This document shows positions 26,219 to 35,415 of a DNA stretch of 64,000 bases, one piece after another. A model generated the notes under the pieces. That model saw only the letters and a program-made list of their open reading frames with translations, was not told the DNA's origin and ran no database searches. The DNA comes from CAUZJO01 sp963580245 (GTDB lineage: Bacteria; Sumerlaeota; Sumerlaeia; MVZB01), in the NCBI GenBank assembly GCA_963580245.1, contig CAUZJO010000001.1, positions 1 to 64,000 on the forward strand. Reading direction: 5' to 3'. Both the position numbers and the translations under genes were made by a program. How positions within the stretch are numbered: the stretch's first letter is position 1; every line of letters starts with the position of its first letter.

Positions 26219-28009
26219 GTGGCGGAAATCAACCACCATGACGTCGTGATCGTGGGCGGGGGGGGTGCCGGGCTGCGGGCGGCCATCGCCGTGGCCGAAG
26301 CCGACCCCAGCCTGTCGATCGGCCTGGTCTCAAAGGTCTATCCGATGCGCAGCCACACGGTCTCGGCCGAGGGAGGCTCGGCGGGAGTCGTCAAAGACAA
26401 CGACAGCCTAGAGGCGCACATCTACGACACGATCAGCGGCGCGGACTGGCTGGCCGACCAGGACGCCGTTGAACTGTTCGTCAACGAGGCCCCCGGCGAG
26501 CTGTTCCAAATGGAGCATTGGGGCTGCCCCTGGAGCCGCGAGCCCGACGGTCAGGTCGCCGTGCGCCCCTTTGGCGGCATGAAGATCGAACGCACGTGGT
26601 ACGCTGCCGACAAGACCGGCTTCCACATGCTGCACACGCTCTTCCAGACCTCGCTCAAATATAGCCCGATCGTCGCCTATAATGAGTGGTTCGCCACGCG
26701 CCTGCTGGTCGAAGACGGCCGCTGCCAAGGCGTGACCGCCATCGAGCTGCAGACGGGCCAGGTGCGGGGCATCGCGGCCAAGGCGGTCATCATCTGCGGC
26801 GGCGGCGCGGGCCGCATCTTCCCCTTCACGACCAACGGGGCGATCAAGACCGGCGACGGGATGGTCCTGGCCTACCGGGCCGGCGTCCCGCTCAAGGATA
26901 TGGAGTTCGTCCAATATCACCCCACCGGCTTGCCCGATACCGGCATCCTAATCACCGAGGCCTCGCGCGGCGAGGGCGGCATTCTGGTCAACAAGAACGG
27001 AGAGCGGTACCTCCAGAATTACGAGCTCGGCGAGGCACTGGACGTCCAGGACCCGCGCCATCCCCAGAAGCGCATGATGGAACTGGGACCGCGCGATCGG
27101 CTCTCGCAGGCCTTCATCAAGGAAAAAGAGAAGGGCAATACGATCCAAAGCCCCATCGGCGAGTGCGTCCACCTGGACATCCGCCACCTGGGCGAGAAGA
27201 AGATCAACAAGAAGCTCCCGTTCGTCCGTGAGCTGGCGAAAAACTATGGCGGGATCGACCCGGTTTATGAACCGATCCCGGTCCGTCCGGTGGTCCATTA
27301 CATGATGGGCGGCATCCATACCGACATCCACGGGGCCACGCCGCTGGCCGGCCTCTACGCCGCCGGCGAATGCGCCTGCGTGAGTATCAACGGGGCGAAC
27401 CGCTTGGGGTCGAACTCGTTGACCGAGCTGCTGGTCTTCGGCGCGCGCGCCGGCAAGCAGGCCGCCGAGTTCGCCCACTCGCACGGGGAATTGAACCTCG
27501 GCGCCTTGGAGGCCCAGGCCAAGGACGAACAGACGCGCATCGCGCGCGATTACCTGAGCAAGGACGGCGGAACCGAACGCATCGCAACGATTCGCGCCAA
27601 GATGTGGGAAGTCATGGAATCGGGGGCCGGCATCTATCGTGAGGAGGCCTCGCTCAAGGCGACCTGCGACACGTTGGCCGAGTTGCGCGAGCGTTGCCGC
27701 AACATCCGGCTCGACGACCGCAGCTTATGTTTCAACACCGAACTGACCACGGCCCTCGAGCTGGAAAACATGCTCGAGGCGGGCCAGGCCCTCGCCCATT
27801 CGGCCCTGGCCCGCACCGAATCGCGCGGCTCGCACCAACGCACCGACCACCCCAAGCGCGACGACGACCGGTTCCTCAAACACTCGCTGGCCTACCACCA
27901 GGGCGACGAGGCCCCGCGCATCGACTACCTCGACGTCGTCATCACCAAATGGCCGCCGGGGGAGCGGGTCTATGGATCAAAATCCGACGTCGAGTCAGGG
28001 GAAAAATAG
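26219..28009 (+). CDS. frdA: Fumarate reductase / succinate dehydrogenase flavoprotein subunit
   Basis: The 596-residue protein opens with HDVVIVGGGGAGLRAAIA (FAD-binding) and the covalent-FAD histidine in RSHTVSAEGG. Substrate-site residues appear in GPRDRLSQAF, HYMMGGI and GANRLGSNSLTELLVFG. It couples fumarate and succinate to quinones in the inner membrane. The four-gene order with separate C and D anchors matches the FrdABCD enzyme. A GTG start follows GGAGGAGAGC. It lies after the duplicated amidohydrolase fragment. Confidence 0.93.
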   Translation: MAEINHHDVVIVGGGGAGLRAAIAVAEADPSLSIGLVSKVYPMRSHTVSAEGGSAGVVKDNDSLEAHIYDTISGADWLADQDAVELFVNEAPGELFQMEHWGCPWSREPDGQVAVRPFGGMKIERTWYAADKTGFHMLHTLFQTSLKYSPIVAYNEWFATRLLVEDGRCQGVTAIELQTGQVRGIAAKAVIICGGGAGRIFPFTTNGAIKTGDGMVLAYRAGVPLKDMEFVQYHPTGLPDTGILITEASRGEGGILVNKNGERYLQNYELGEALDVQDPRHPQKRMMELGPRDRLSQAFIKEKEKGNTIQSPIGECVHLDIRHLGEKKINKKLPFVRELAKNYGGIDPVYEPIPVRPVVHYMMGGIHTDIHGATPLAGLYAAGECACVSINGANRLGSNSLTELLVFGARAGKQAAEFAHSHGELNLGALEAQAKDEQTRIARDYLSKDGGTERIATIRAKMWEVMESGAGIYREEASLKATCDTLAELRERCRNIRLDDRSLCFNTELTTALELENMLEAGQALAHSALARTESRGSHQRTDHPKRDDDRFLKHSLAYHQGDEAPRIDYLDVVITKWPPGERVYGSKSDVESGEK

Positions 28010-28115
28010 TGATACCCGTGGCGGTTTCCACAATCATGGGCGGAATAGAGAACAGCCAAGAATCTCGCAAGACCCGTAGACAACCCCATTCGCCAACAAA
28101 GGAATCCATGGCGTC

Positions 28116-28859
28116 ATGCCCGAGGAAAAAGTAACCCTTGATGTCTTTCGTTACCGCCCCGACGACGGCGCGGAGCCGGTGTTCGAGCGCTTCGAGGCGC
28201 CATATGATGAGCACTGGGTCGTCCTGGACGCCCTGAACTGGGTCAAGGACAACGTCGATGGCTCACTCTCGTTCCGCTGGAGTTGCCGCATGGGAGTATG
28301 CGGGAGTTGCGGGATGATGGTCAACGGGGAGGCGATGCTGACCTGCGCGGCGTTCCTCAGGGATTATCTCGGCGCGCCGATTCGCATTGAGCCGCTCGCC
28401 AATTTCCCCGTCGAGCGCGACCTGATCGTCTCGCTCGACGGCTTCATGGACAAGCTCAAGTCGGTTGAGCCGTGGATCATCCGCAAGGACGAGACGCCGC
28501 CCAAGCGCGAATACCTCCAGACGCCCGCGGAGCACGCACGCTACAAACAATTCTCGATGTGCATCAACTGCATGTTGTGCTACGCCGCCTGCCCGGAGAT
28601 CGCCGGGGAGCCCCACTTCCTCGGCCCCGCCGCCATCGCCCTGGCCCATCGCTATAACCTGGACACGCGCGACCAGGGGGCCGACCGGCGGCTGGCGGTC
28701 CTGGGCAGCGACGAGGGCCTCTGGGACTGCACGTTCGTCGGCGAATGCAGCAAGGTCTGTCCCAAACACGTCGACCCCGCCGCCGCCATCCAACAGGCGA
28801 AGGTCGAGACCACCAAAGACTGGTATAAGCAATTCCTGTTGCCGAGGGCGAAGGCATGA
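28116..28859 (+). CDS. frdB: Fumarate reductase iron-sulfur subunit
   Basis: The 247-residue protein carries the [2Fe-2S] motif CRMGVCGSCGMMVNGEAMLTC in parts, the [4Fe-4S] motif CINCMLCYAACP, and the [3Fe-4S] motif CSKVCPKHVDP. It passes electrons from FrdA to the membrane anchor. It begins 106 bases after frdA and overlaps frdC by 4 bases (ATGA). Transcription with frdA is likely. Confidence 0.93.
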   Translation: MPEEKVTLDVFRYRPDDGAEPVFERFEAPYDEHWVVLDALNWVKDNVDGSLSFRWSCRMGVCGSCGMMVNGEAMLTCAAFLRDYLGAPIRIEPLANFPVERDLIVSLDGFMDKLKSVEPWIIRKDETPPKREYLQTPAEHARYKQFSMCINCMLCYAACPEIAGEPHFLGPAAIALAHRYNLDTRDQGADRRLAVLGSDEGLWDCTFVGECSKVCPKHVDPAAAIQQAKVETTKDWYKQFLLPRAKA

Positions 28860-29242
28860 GAAAACCGCTCAACCGCCCGTTTCCCAAGGACTGGTTCCTG
28901 CGCACGCCGGGCTATCGGCTTTTCATGCTGCGTGAGGTGACCAGCATTTTTATCGCGTGTTATTTGATCTTCGTGCTCGTCTGGCTCCGGCGCCTGGGGC
29001 AGGGGCCGGAGGCATTCGAGGCACTGCAGGCGAGTTTGAGGAGCCCGCCGGCGGTCTTGCTGCATCTGCTGGCGCTGGCGGGCGCCGCGTGGCACTCGAT
29101 TACGTGGTTCAACGCGACGCCCAAGATCATGAACGTGCGCAAGGGCGAGGAACCCCTGCCCGACTCGCTGGTGGCCATCGCCACGGGTTACGCGCCATGG
29201 GCGGTTGTTTCTGTTATCATCTTGTGGGGAGTGCTCGCTTAG
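28856..29242 (+). CDS. frdC: Fumarate reductase membrane anchor subunit C
   Basis: The 128-residue protein starts RPFPKDWFLRTPGYRLFMLREVTSIFI-like, as FrdC does. It has three membrane segments near residues 30, 65 and 108. WHSITWFNATPKIM matches the FrdC quinone-site region. It lacks the haem-ligand arrangement of SdhC-type anchors, as expected for FrdC/FrdD. The start overlaps frdB by 4 bases. Confidence 0.9.
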   Translation: MRKPLNRPFPKDWFLRTPGYRLFMLREVTSIFIACYLIFVLVWLRRLGQGPEAFEALQASLRSPPAVLLHLLALAGAAWHSITWFNATPKIMNVRKGEEPLPDSLVAIATGYAPWAVVSVIILWGVLA

Positions 29243-29295
29243 GCAGGCGGCGTCTACGTCAACCGCGACGCCCCACCATTGATGGAGGAGCAACA

Positions 29296-29646
29296 TTGAA
29301 AAGGTCACGAGAAGCTTTCTGGTGGTCGTTGTTTTCGGCCGGTGGTGTCATGGCCGCGCTTTTCTTACCAATATTCGTTATCATCACGGGGCTGGTCTTG
29401 CCTTTTTCCGGCGGTGAACCAGGGGCCGGTTACGAACAAATCCATCCGATTATCTCGTTGTGGTTGGTGCGCCTGGTCCTTTTCGGCATTCTCTCCCTGG
29501 CGATGTTCCACTGCGCCCATCGCATCCGCCACATCATCATGGACCTCGGCCTACGCCACGCCGGACCGGTCTTGCCGTGTGTCTGCTACGGGGCCGCGAG
29601 CGTTGGCGTCGTCCTGACCGCGATCTTCCTTGTAGGCGTTTCTTAA
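29296..29646 (+). CDS. frdD: Fumarate reductase membrane anchor subunit D
   Basis: The 116-residue protein begins at a TTG with a strong GGAGGAG site 6 bases upstream. It starts LKRSREAFWWSLFSAGGV and has three membrane segments, with HCAHRIRHIIMDLGLRH between the second and third. This matches FrdD, which completes the menaquinol site with FrdC. It is the last gene of the operon. Confidence 0.88.
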   Translation: MKRSREAFWWSLFSAGGVMAALFLPIFVIITGLVLPFSGGEPGAGYEQIHPIISLWLVRLVLFGILSLAMFHCAHRIRHIIMDLGLRHAGPVLPCVCYGAASVGVVLTAIFLVGVS

Positions 29647-29718
29647 GTCACCCATGAAGCACTCCCCGCCGGCCGGCAGTGGATTTAACGATCGGTTTGA
29701 GGGGAAAGGAGGCGCGCT

Positions 29719-30321
29719 ATGCGTCAATTGGTCAGTCTAGAGCGGGAATATGGAACGATTCTCATAGACCCGCCCTGGCGGTTTCAAAACCGAACAGGAA
29801 AGATGGCCCCGGAGCACAAACGTCTGCGCCGCTACCCGACGTTATCTTTCGAGGAAATAGCGGCCCTACCCATTCAAGATTTTGCCGCCGACCCCAGTCA
29901 TCTTTACTTGTGGTGTCCGAATGCTCTTCTTGGCGAAGCGTTGGAGATTATGGGTGCTTGGGGCTTTACTTATAAGACGAACATCGTCTGGCACAAGGTC
30001 CGAAAAGACGGCGGCCCCGACGGGCGCGGGGTGGGTTTTTATTTTCGTAACGTCACGGAATTATTACTCTTTGGGATCAAGGGAAGCCTGCGAACATTGC
30101 CGCCCGGCCGCCGGCAGGTGAACGTCATCGTCAGCAGAAAAGAAGAACACTCCCGGAAACCGAAGCAGGCATACGCAATCATCGAGGCGTGTTCGCCGGG
30201 CCCCTACCTGGAACTGTTCGCCAGGGAACGCCGTAAGGGATGGATACAATGGGGCGATGAGATTGACACCTACATGAAGAACCGACCCGTTTACCCCGCT
30301 TATACTCAATCGGGTTCGTAA
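29719..30321 (+). CDS. MT-A70 family adenine methyltransferase
   Basis: The 200-residue protein has the MT-A70 catalytic motif DPPW at residues 17-20. It also has the SAM-fold markers LYLWCPNALLGEALEIM and the C-terminal KPKQAYAIIEACSPGPYLELFAR. Bacterial members methylate adenine in DNA and often lie on phages or mobile DNA without a restriction partner; some relatives modify RNA. No endonuclease adjoins it. A strong ribosome site GGGGAAAGGAGG precedes the ATG. Confidence 0.88.
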   Translation: MRQLVSLEREYGTILIDPPWRFQNRTGKMAPEHKRLRRYPTLSFEEIAALPIQDFAADPSHLYLWCPNALLGEALEIMGAWGFTYKTNIVWHKVRKDGGPDGRGVGFYFRNVTELLLFGIKGSLRTLPPGRRQVNVIVSRKEEHSRKPKQAYAIIEACSPGPYLELFARERRKGWIQWGDEIDTYMKNRPVYPAYTQSGS

Positions 30322-30323
30322 CC

Positions 30324-31142
30324 TTGAAGAAGCCCGCTCGCCGCACGGCCCTCAGAATCACGCTTCTGATCGTGGTGGCCTTGCCGGGCGTCCTGTTTGG
30401 CGTTTCGAGCTGCATCAGCTTCCATCTCTCGCCGCGCGAGGTGGAGGCCTTCTTCGGCGACAAGCCCCATAAGCCACGATACAAGACCTACTCCCATAAA
30501 GATCGCCCGATGCATTACGCGGAAGTCGGGGCCGAGGGAAAGCCGCTGGTTCTGTTTGTTCACGGTTCGCCGGGATCGTGGGACAATTTCATCGGGTTGA
30601 TGGGCGATCCCGACCTGCTCGAGGCGGCCAGGCTGGTCTCGGTCGATCGGTCCGGTTTTGGGAAATCGGGGGCGGGGAGGCCGGAGTGCTCGATGCGCGA
30701 GCAGGCGGCGGCGATCCGGCCCATTCTCGATACGAACGATTCGGGCAACGCGGCCATCGTGGTCGGTCACTCGCTAGGCGGGGCGGTCGCGGCGCGCCTG
30801 GCGATGGATCATCCCGAATCGGTCGGAGGACTGATCCTGGTTGCCCCCTCGATTGATCCGGAGCTCGAGAAGGTCCGATGGTTTCAGATTCCCGCCGAAT
30901 TGAGGGGCGAGCTGGAGAAGATGCTTGACCTGTGGCCGGATCTCCAGGTTCCCGTGACGGTCATCCAAGGGGAGAAAGACCGACTGGTCCCACCCGCAAA
31001 CGCGGACTTCGCCCAGAGAGCACTAGTCAACGCAACCGTCAAAATCATTCGCGACGCCGAATTGAACCACTTCGTCCCGTGGAAACGGCCCAATCTGATT
31101 CGTGACGCCATTCTAGACCACCTGGCCGCGCGGAGCCCCTGA
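30324..31142 (+). CDS. Alpha/beta hydrolase, probable lipoprotein
   Basis: The 272-residue protein starts at TTG 30324, 3 bases after the methylase gene. It has a basic N-terminus, a hydrophobic segment and a lipobox (VSSC), so it is probably anchored at the envelope. The hydrolase domain shows HGSPGSWDNF (oxyanion loop), nucleophile GHSLGGA, an acid in GEKDRLVPP and a histidine in ELNHFVPW. The substrate is not predictable. Confidence 0.82.
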   Translation: MKKPARRTALRITLLIVVALPGVLFGVSSCISFHLSPREVEAFFGDKPHKPRYKTYSHKDRPMHYAEVGAEGKPLVLFVHGSPGSWDNFIGLMGDPDLLEAARLVSVDRSGFGKSGAGRPECSMREQAAAIRPILDTNDSGNAAIVVGHSLGGAVAARLAMDHPESVGGLILVAPSIDPELEKVRWFQIPAELRGELEKMLDLWPDLQVPVTVIQGEKDRLVPPANADFAQRALVNATVKIIRDAELNHFVPWKRPNLIRDAILDHLAARSP

Positions 31143-31189
31143 CGCTTGAACCTCGCAGGTCACGTCGCCGCCGCACTGCTGGATATAGT

Positions 31190-31222
31190 GAAGCTGGCGA
31201 CCCCCCGTGGATCGCCAGCTTC
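31190..31222. terminator. Bidirectional hairpin between convergent genes
   Basis: GAAGCTGGCGA at 31190-31200 is the exact reverse complement of 31212-31222, with an 11-base loop. It lies between the hydrolase gene (plus) and the repeat-protein gene (minus), where a two-way terminator is expected. There is no T-tract. Confidence 0.55.
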
Positions 31223-31278
31223 TCGTTGAACATGTTGGTCAGTGTGGCCGACGGATGTAGGCCAGCTCGCGGGTCGCG

Positions 31279-31980
31279 CTAATTCGTGGCCGTTTCAGGT
31301 ATGGCTTCGGCCTCGGCGGCCTCGTCAAGCATCGCGATATACTTGGCCGGATTCTTGTTGTATGCCCCGACACATCCCGGGCAGCACAACTGGACCAGCC
31401 GGTTGGCATGCACGATCTGCTTGGCCGAGCCGTGCGGCTTGCCGCTGACCGGGCAGGTCGCGAGCGGATAATTCTCCACCTGGGCGGCCTTGACCGCGTC
31501 GTCCAACTTCATGGCGATGGCCTCGGGATCCTTCTTGACCGCATTGATGCAACCCGGGCAGCACAGGCGAACCAGGCGGTTGTTGAAGACGTGACTGACG
31601 CCGTCTTCCATCTTGGGCCCCAGTTCTTGGCCGCTGATTGGGCAGACGTTGAGCGGATAGTGCTTGAACTGGGCCTTGATAATCGCCTCTTCGACCTTTT
31701 TCGTATGGGCCGGATCGGATTTATACGGTTCCACGCAACCGGGGCAGCAGAAGCCCACCTCGCTGCCGTTGATCTCCTCGATGACCGCTGCGCCGTCGGC
31801 TCCGAACTTCTTGCCCGAGACCGGGCAGAAGTCCAGCGGGTAGGCATCATTGAACACTTTGACGGCGGGTTCGGCCGCCTCATCGCCGGCGGTTGCGGGG
31901 GATGCGATAAACGTAAACAGGGCGGCCAGGGTCAGGGCCGCGCAGATCAGCGACTTGGGCAGTCTAAACATGATCTTCAT
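31279..31980 (-). CDS. Secreted protein with three CPxSG...CCPGC repeats
   Basis: The 233-residue protein has a signal peptide ending around SPATA-GD. Three repeats of about 57 residues follow, each starting YPLxxCPVSG (or CPISG) and carrying CCPGC about 25 residues on, then a helix with KxxP. The paired cysteines resemble the metal-binding YHS/TRASH zinc or copper folds, so a periplasmic metal-handling role is plausible. No family name is certain. The ATG at 31980 follows AGAAGGAGGC. It stands alone, convergent with the hydrolase gene. Confidence 0.75.
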   Translation of the reverse strand: MKIMFRLPKSLICAALTLAALFTFIASPATAGDEAAEPAVKVFNDAYPLDFCPVSGKKFGADGAAVIEEINGSEVGFCCPGCVEPYKSDPAHTKKVEEAIIKAQFKHYPLNVCPISGQELGPKMEDGVSHVFNNRLVRLCCPGCINAVKKDPEAIAMKLDDAVKAAQVENYPLATCPVSGKPHGSAKQIVHANRLVQLCCPGCVGAYNKNPAKYIAMLDEAAEAEAIPETATN

Positions 31981-32301
31981 GCCTCCTTCTGAGGGAATGG
32001 GTTTAATCGGCAGTTTTCTCGGCATCGAGGCGAAGAAGCCTCGCAACGCCACATCCCAACCCCACATCCCCCTATCCGGGGACCGATCAATGACCCGGGG
32101 CCTTGCTGGCGGGGCTAGAGAACCTGCTTCGGCACCAGTGAACCACTTTCGCTGGTCCATTTCAATCCAAAAAAGCAGGGAACCAGTTTTTCTTTTCAGG
32201 GGGGTCACGTGGATCCCACTGGCCGCTCCGTGGGTTTCGAGCGCCGCCTCGCTTTCAAACGGACTGGGCCGGGCTACCCGCCGCCCCCTGGCGCGACCCG
32301 C

Positions 32302-33045
32302 TCAAATCCCGAACCGATACCCCCCATCGACGGGCAGGAAGGCACCGGTGATGTTGGGGCTTTCGAACAGGAAGCGGATCGTGCGGGCGATGTCTTGCGG
32401 CGAGCCCTCACGGCCGCGCAGGGTCGCCTCGCGGTCGGCCCTGACTTTTTCCTCGGGGTAATTGGGCGGGAACAGGATCGGCCCCGGCCCGATGGCGTTG
32501 ACGCGCACCGCGGGGGCCAGTGCCTTGGCCAGGCCGTGAGTCATCGAGATGATCCCGGCCTTGGCGATGCAATAGGGGAGGCTGTCGACCCAGGGCCGGT
32601 CGGCACTGACGTCGGCGATCGAGACGATCGCGCCCTCGCCCCGCTTCTTCATCTCCGCGCCCAGATACCGCGCCCAAAAGAAAGGCCCGCGCAGGTTGAC
32701 CTCGACCGCCAGATCGAAATCCTCCTGGGTGCACTCGTCGATCGCGGCGCGCGGCCAGATCGCGGCACTGTTGACAAGTAGGCTGACCGGACCCAGCTGC
32801 TCGGCCGCCTCCCGGCATGCCGCCTCGATGGCCCCCACGTCGCGCTGGTCGGCGACCACGACGGTCGTTCCGGTGCCCAGTGCTTCGATCTCCGCCGCCG
32901 CCGCGCGGCCCTCCTCGATCGAGCGGTTGACGTGGACCGCCACGTCCGCGCCGGCCCGCGCCAGCTCCAGCGCAATCGCGCGGCCAATCCGCTTGCCCGC
33001 CCCGGTGACGAGGGCGACCTGCCCTCCCAGCGTTTGCTCAGCCAT
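32302..33045 (-). CDS. Short-chain dehydrogenase/reductase, pteridine-reductase-like
   Basis: The 247-residue protein has the Rossmann motif ALVTGAGKRIGRAIA, the NSAAIWPRA segment and the catalytic YCIAK of classical SDRs. VDGGYRFGI ends it. The TGAGKRIG form and VHVNRS are shared with PTR1/FolM-type NADPH pteridine reductases and with some sugar or steroid oxidoreductases, so the substrate is open. The start MAEQTLGG is chosen over a GTG three codons upstream. Confidence 0.85.
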   Translation of the reverse strand: MAEQTLGGQVALVTGAGKRIGRAIALELARAGADVAVHVNRSIEEGRAAAAEIEALGTGTTVVVADQRDVGAIEAACREAAEQLGPVSLLVNSAAIWPRAAIDECTQEDFDLAVEVNLRGPFFWARYLGAEMKKRGEGAIVSIADVSADRPWVDSLPYCIAKAGIISMTHGLAKALAPAVRVNAIGPGPILFPPNYPEEKVRADREATLRGREGSPQDIARTIRFLFESPNITGAFLPVDGGYRFGI

Positions 33046-33158
33046 GTCCTGCACCCGTTGCGCCCTTTTGGCGGGTCGTTCTCCGACCCCTTAAAGGGCT
33101 CGGCCCCTGATTCGTTGCGAAACCGTGAGATCGGGGCGGCGACGATTCGAGGCCCACC

Positions 33159-33610
33159 CTATCCATCCACCCGCCAAACATCAAACTTGTCCTCGTCACC
33201 GTCCGCGACGATCTCCTGCTTCACCAACTCCTCCCATGCCGCGAGGGTTCTTCGATCCGCGCCGGCGGAATCCAATCGTTCGCGAACGGGACCCTCAAGG
33301 GTCTTGAGTTCGGGAAAGCCAGAAGCAGTCTGAGGAGGTCAAGCCGGTCGCTCAATCCCTTTGGCTTGGCTCCGCGCTGGACCAGGGCGGTGACTTTATG
33401 CGCGATCAGTTCTTCGGGCATCGGAACAATGTCCACGTCTTGGGTCATCCGGGTCTCATCCACGTAGGCATTGACCGCCTGGGCGCCGAAGACGACGCCG
33501 TCGTCGCGATCACGCAGAAACTCCAACACGGCCTGATGCACCAACGCCAACGGCAGTTTCTCACCCATCGCGAACTCCCGGAATGTCAATGCGCTCTCGC
33601 CGAATATCAT
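33159..33610 (-). pseudogene. Nucleotidyltransferase-like gene, deleted and frameshifted
   Basis: The frame begins MIFGESALTFREFAMGEK with a GCAGGAA site. It shows FGAQAVNAYVDETRMTQDVDI, the active-site region of small nucleotidyltransferases. The next conserved section (EELIAHKVTALVQRG) follows immediately at about 33420, so the roughly 60-70 residues that normally separate them are missing. At GGG 33312-33314 the frame shifts; the other frame continues PELKTLEGPVRERLD and EELVKQEIVADGDED to 33159. It lies behind hicA, suggesting a remnant of a defence or toxin-antitoxin island. Confidence 0.6.
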
Positions 33611-33624
33611 GGTTCCTGCCTGAA

Positions 33625-33849
33625 TCAAAGATATCTTACAAATTCTTCAACGCTCATACCTGCGTCGTGAACTAGCGAGCGTAATAGCCCTCGGTCCAAG
33701 GTCTTGTGGTCAGGAACTGAGAGCGCAACATTGAACCCTTCCCTTCTCAAGATCATGTGTCGCGAGCTCCCGACTCGAACGAAACGCCAACCCGCACGCT
33801 CAAAGGCCCACCGCGCTTCCTTTCCGGAAACCACGGGCAGCTTTGACAT
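33625..33849 (-). CDS. hicA: HicA toxin
   Basis: The 74-residue protein has the HicA double-stranded-RNA-binding fold: MSKLPVVSGKEARWAFERAGW, then GSSRHMILRREG with the catalytic His. SVPDHKTLDRGLLRSLVHDAG and SVEEFVRYL follow. It cleaves mRNA and is blocked by HicB. The start codon overlaps the HicB stop (TAATG), and the ATG at 33849 removes an unconserved N-terminal extension. Confidence 0.9.
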   Translation of the reverse strand: MSKLPVVSGKEARWAFERAGWRFVRVGSSRHMILRREGFNVALSVPDHKTLDRGLLRSLVHDAGMSVEEFVRYL

Positions 33850-34055
33850 TATATCGACACTTCGACCGTGAGTGCCTCGGCGGGCGGTTCGGGTAGGTCG
33901 ACCCCCAGTGCTTCCAAACATCCACGGATGGCGTCCTTGATATTCTCAATCGCCTCTTCGAGCGAATCCCCTTGGCTATGACAACCAGGTATCGCCGGAC
34001 AATGCGCGACATACCCCGAGTCTTCGCCTCGCTCAATATAGACTGTGTATCTCAT
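33849..34055 (-). CDS. hicB: HicB antitoxin
   Basis: The 68-residue protein has MRYTVYIERGEDSGYVAHCP followed by IPGCHSQGDSLEEAIENIKDAI, the partial RNase-H fold of HicB. It lacks an added DNA-binding domain, so autoregulation may need another factor. An AAGGAAGGG ribosome site precedes the ATG. It is first in a hicB-hicA order. Confidence 0.9.
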   Translation of the reverse strand: MRYTVYIERGEDSGYVAHCPAIPGCHSQGDSLEEAIENIKDAIRGCLEALGVDLPEPPAEALTVEVSI

Positions 34056-34113
34056 GGCGGCCCTTCCTTTAGCACGTTCGCGGATGCCCTCCACGCTTTC
34101 CTAACCCATGATA

Positions 34114-34142
34114 AGTCTAGGCTACCGCTTTGGCTGAGTCAA
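34114..34142 (-). promoter_or_regulatory. Sigma-70-type promoter for hicBA
   Basis: On the minus strand TTGACT (34142-34137) and TAGACT (34119-34114) are separated by 17 bases. The -10 box ends about 58 bases before the hicB ATG. The match to TTGACA/TATAAT is good for a GC-rich genome. Confidence 0.6.
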
Positions 34143-34179
34143 ACACCCGCGGGCTTCATCCGGCGCTCAAGGGACGGAA

Positions 34180-35349
34180 TCAGTGGCTCGGGTGGGCGAG
34201 GGCATAGAGGCGGCCGGGCATCTGGCGTAGGCGGCCGTCGATCTCCAACTAGAGCAGGCGCTGGAGGACGTCGCCGTGGGTGAAGCCTTTGTCCGCGCAA
34301 CGCTCGATCAGCGCGTCAAGGTGCAGCGGTTCGGCGTCCAATAGCTCGAGTATCTCTTTGGAGACTGGGTCGAGCGAGTCGGTCCGGCGGCCGAGGGCCT
34401 GAATGGGTTCGCCGTCGGACTCGCCCGGCGTGGCTGATACCTGGTCGGCTTGGGGCAACTCGGCCATCTCGCGGCGCAGCTCCGAGGCCAGCGCTGCGAG
34501 CACGTCCTCGGCGGTCTGCACGAGCATCGCCCCTTCGGCGATCAAGCGGTTGGAGCCTTGGGCCGAGCGGCGGTTGGCGTCGCCGGGGCAGGCCATCACG
34601 ACCCGGTCGACGGCCGAGGCGTGGCGCGCCGTGATCAGGGTGCCGCTGTTCAGCGCGGCCTCGACGACCAGCGTCCCCAGGCTCAGGCCGGCCATGATCT
34701 CGTTGCGTAGCGGGAAATGGCCGGGGTTGGACCCCGTCGCCAGCGGAAAGACGCTGAGCAACGCGCCGCGTTCCTCCTTGACGATCCGCTCGCCCAACCG
34801 CGCGTTGGTGTGGGGATAGAGCGGGGTCCCGAGCCCCTGGCCCAGCACCGCCAGCGTCCGGCCACCGGCATCGAGGGCCGCGCGGTGGGCCTCGGCGTCG
34901 ATCCCGTAGGCCAGGCCGCTCACGATCGTCAGCCCGTGGGCCGCCAGCAGACCGGCGATCGGTCCGGCCATCAGCCGCGCGTAGGCACTGGGCTGGCGCG
35001 GCCCGACAATCGCAACGGCCAGGCGATCGATCAGCTCCAGACGGCCCCTTATCCATAAAACCAGTGGGCAATGAGGAAGACGACTAAGGTGCGGCGGGTA
35101 GCGGGAATCATGGAGCGTAATCAGCTCGACCCCGGCATCGGCGACGCGCTCGGCCTCATCGCGGGCGGAGCGTTACCATTGCGGATCGAGCAGCCGCGCC
35201 ACTCGTGCCTCGCCCACGCCTTCGACCCTCTTCAGCTCGAGGCGCGACGCGGCGAAGACGTCCTCGGGACTCCCGAACGCATCGAGCAACCGGTGCCCCA
35301 GCACGGGGCCCGAACCTAGCGTCAGGCGCAGCCAACCGATAAGGGCCAT
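34180..35349 (-). pseudogene. dprA: DNA-processing protein DprA with two in-frame stops
   Basis: One frame from ATG 35349 to TGA 34180 encodes a full-size DprA (389 codons). The SAM-like N-terminus MALIGWLRLTLGSGPVLGHR is followed by the Rossmann-like core: VSGLAYGIDAEAHRAAL, SVFPLATGSNPGHFPLRN, and LITARHASAVDR. The C-terminal winged helix ends LQRLL-stop-LEIDGRLRQMPGRLYAL. TAA at 35173-35175 interrupts DPQW-stop-RSARDEAE, and TAG at 34249-34251 interrupts the winged helix. There is no frameshift. DprA loads RecA on incoming single-stranded DNA; this copy would yield only fragments unless read through. Confidence 0.8.
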
Positions 35350-35415
35350 TGGATCGAGGCCGGTGTGTCGCGGTGGATTCCGTTGTCCTGAATTCAGCCG
35401 ACGGGGCCGGTGGGG

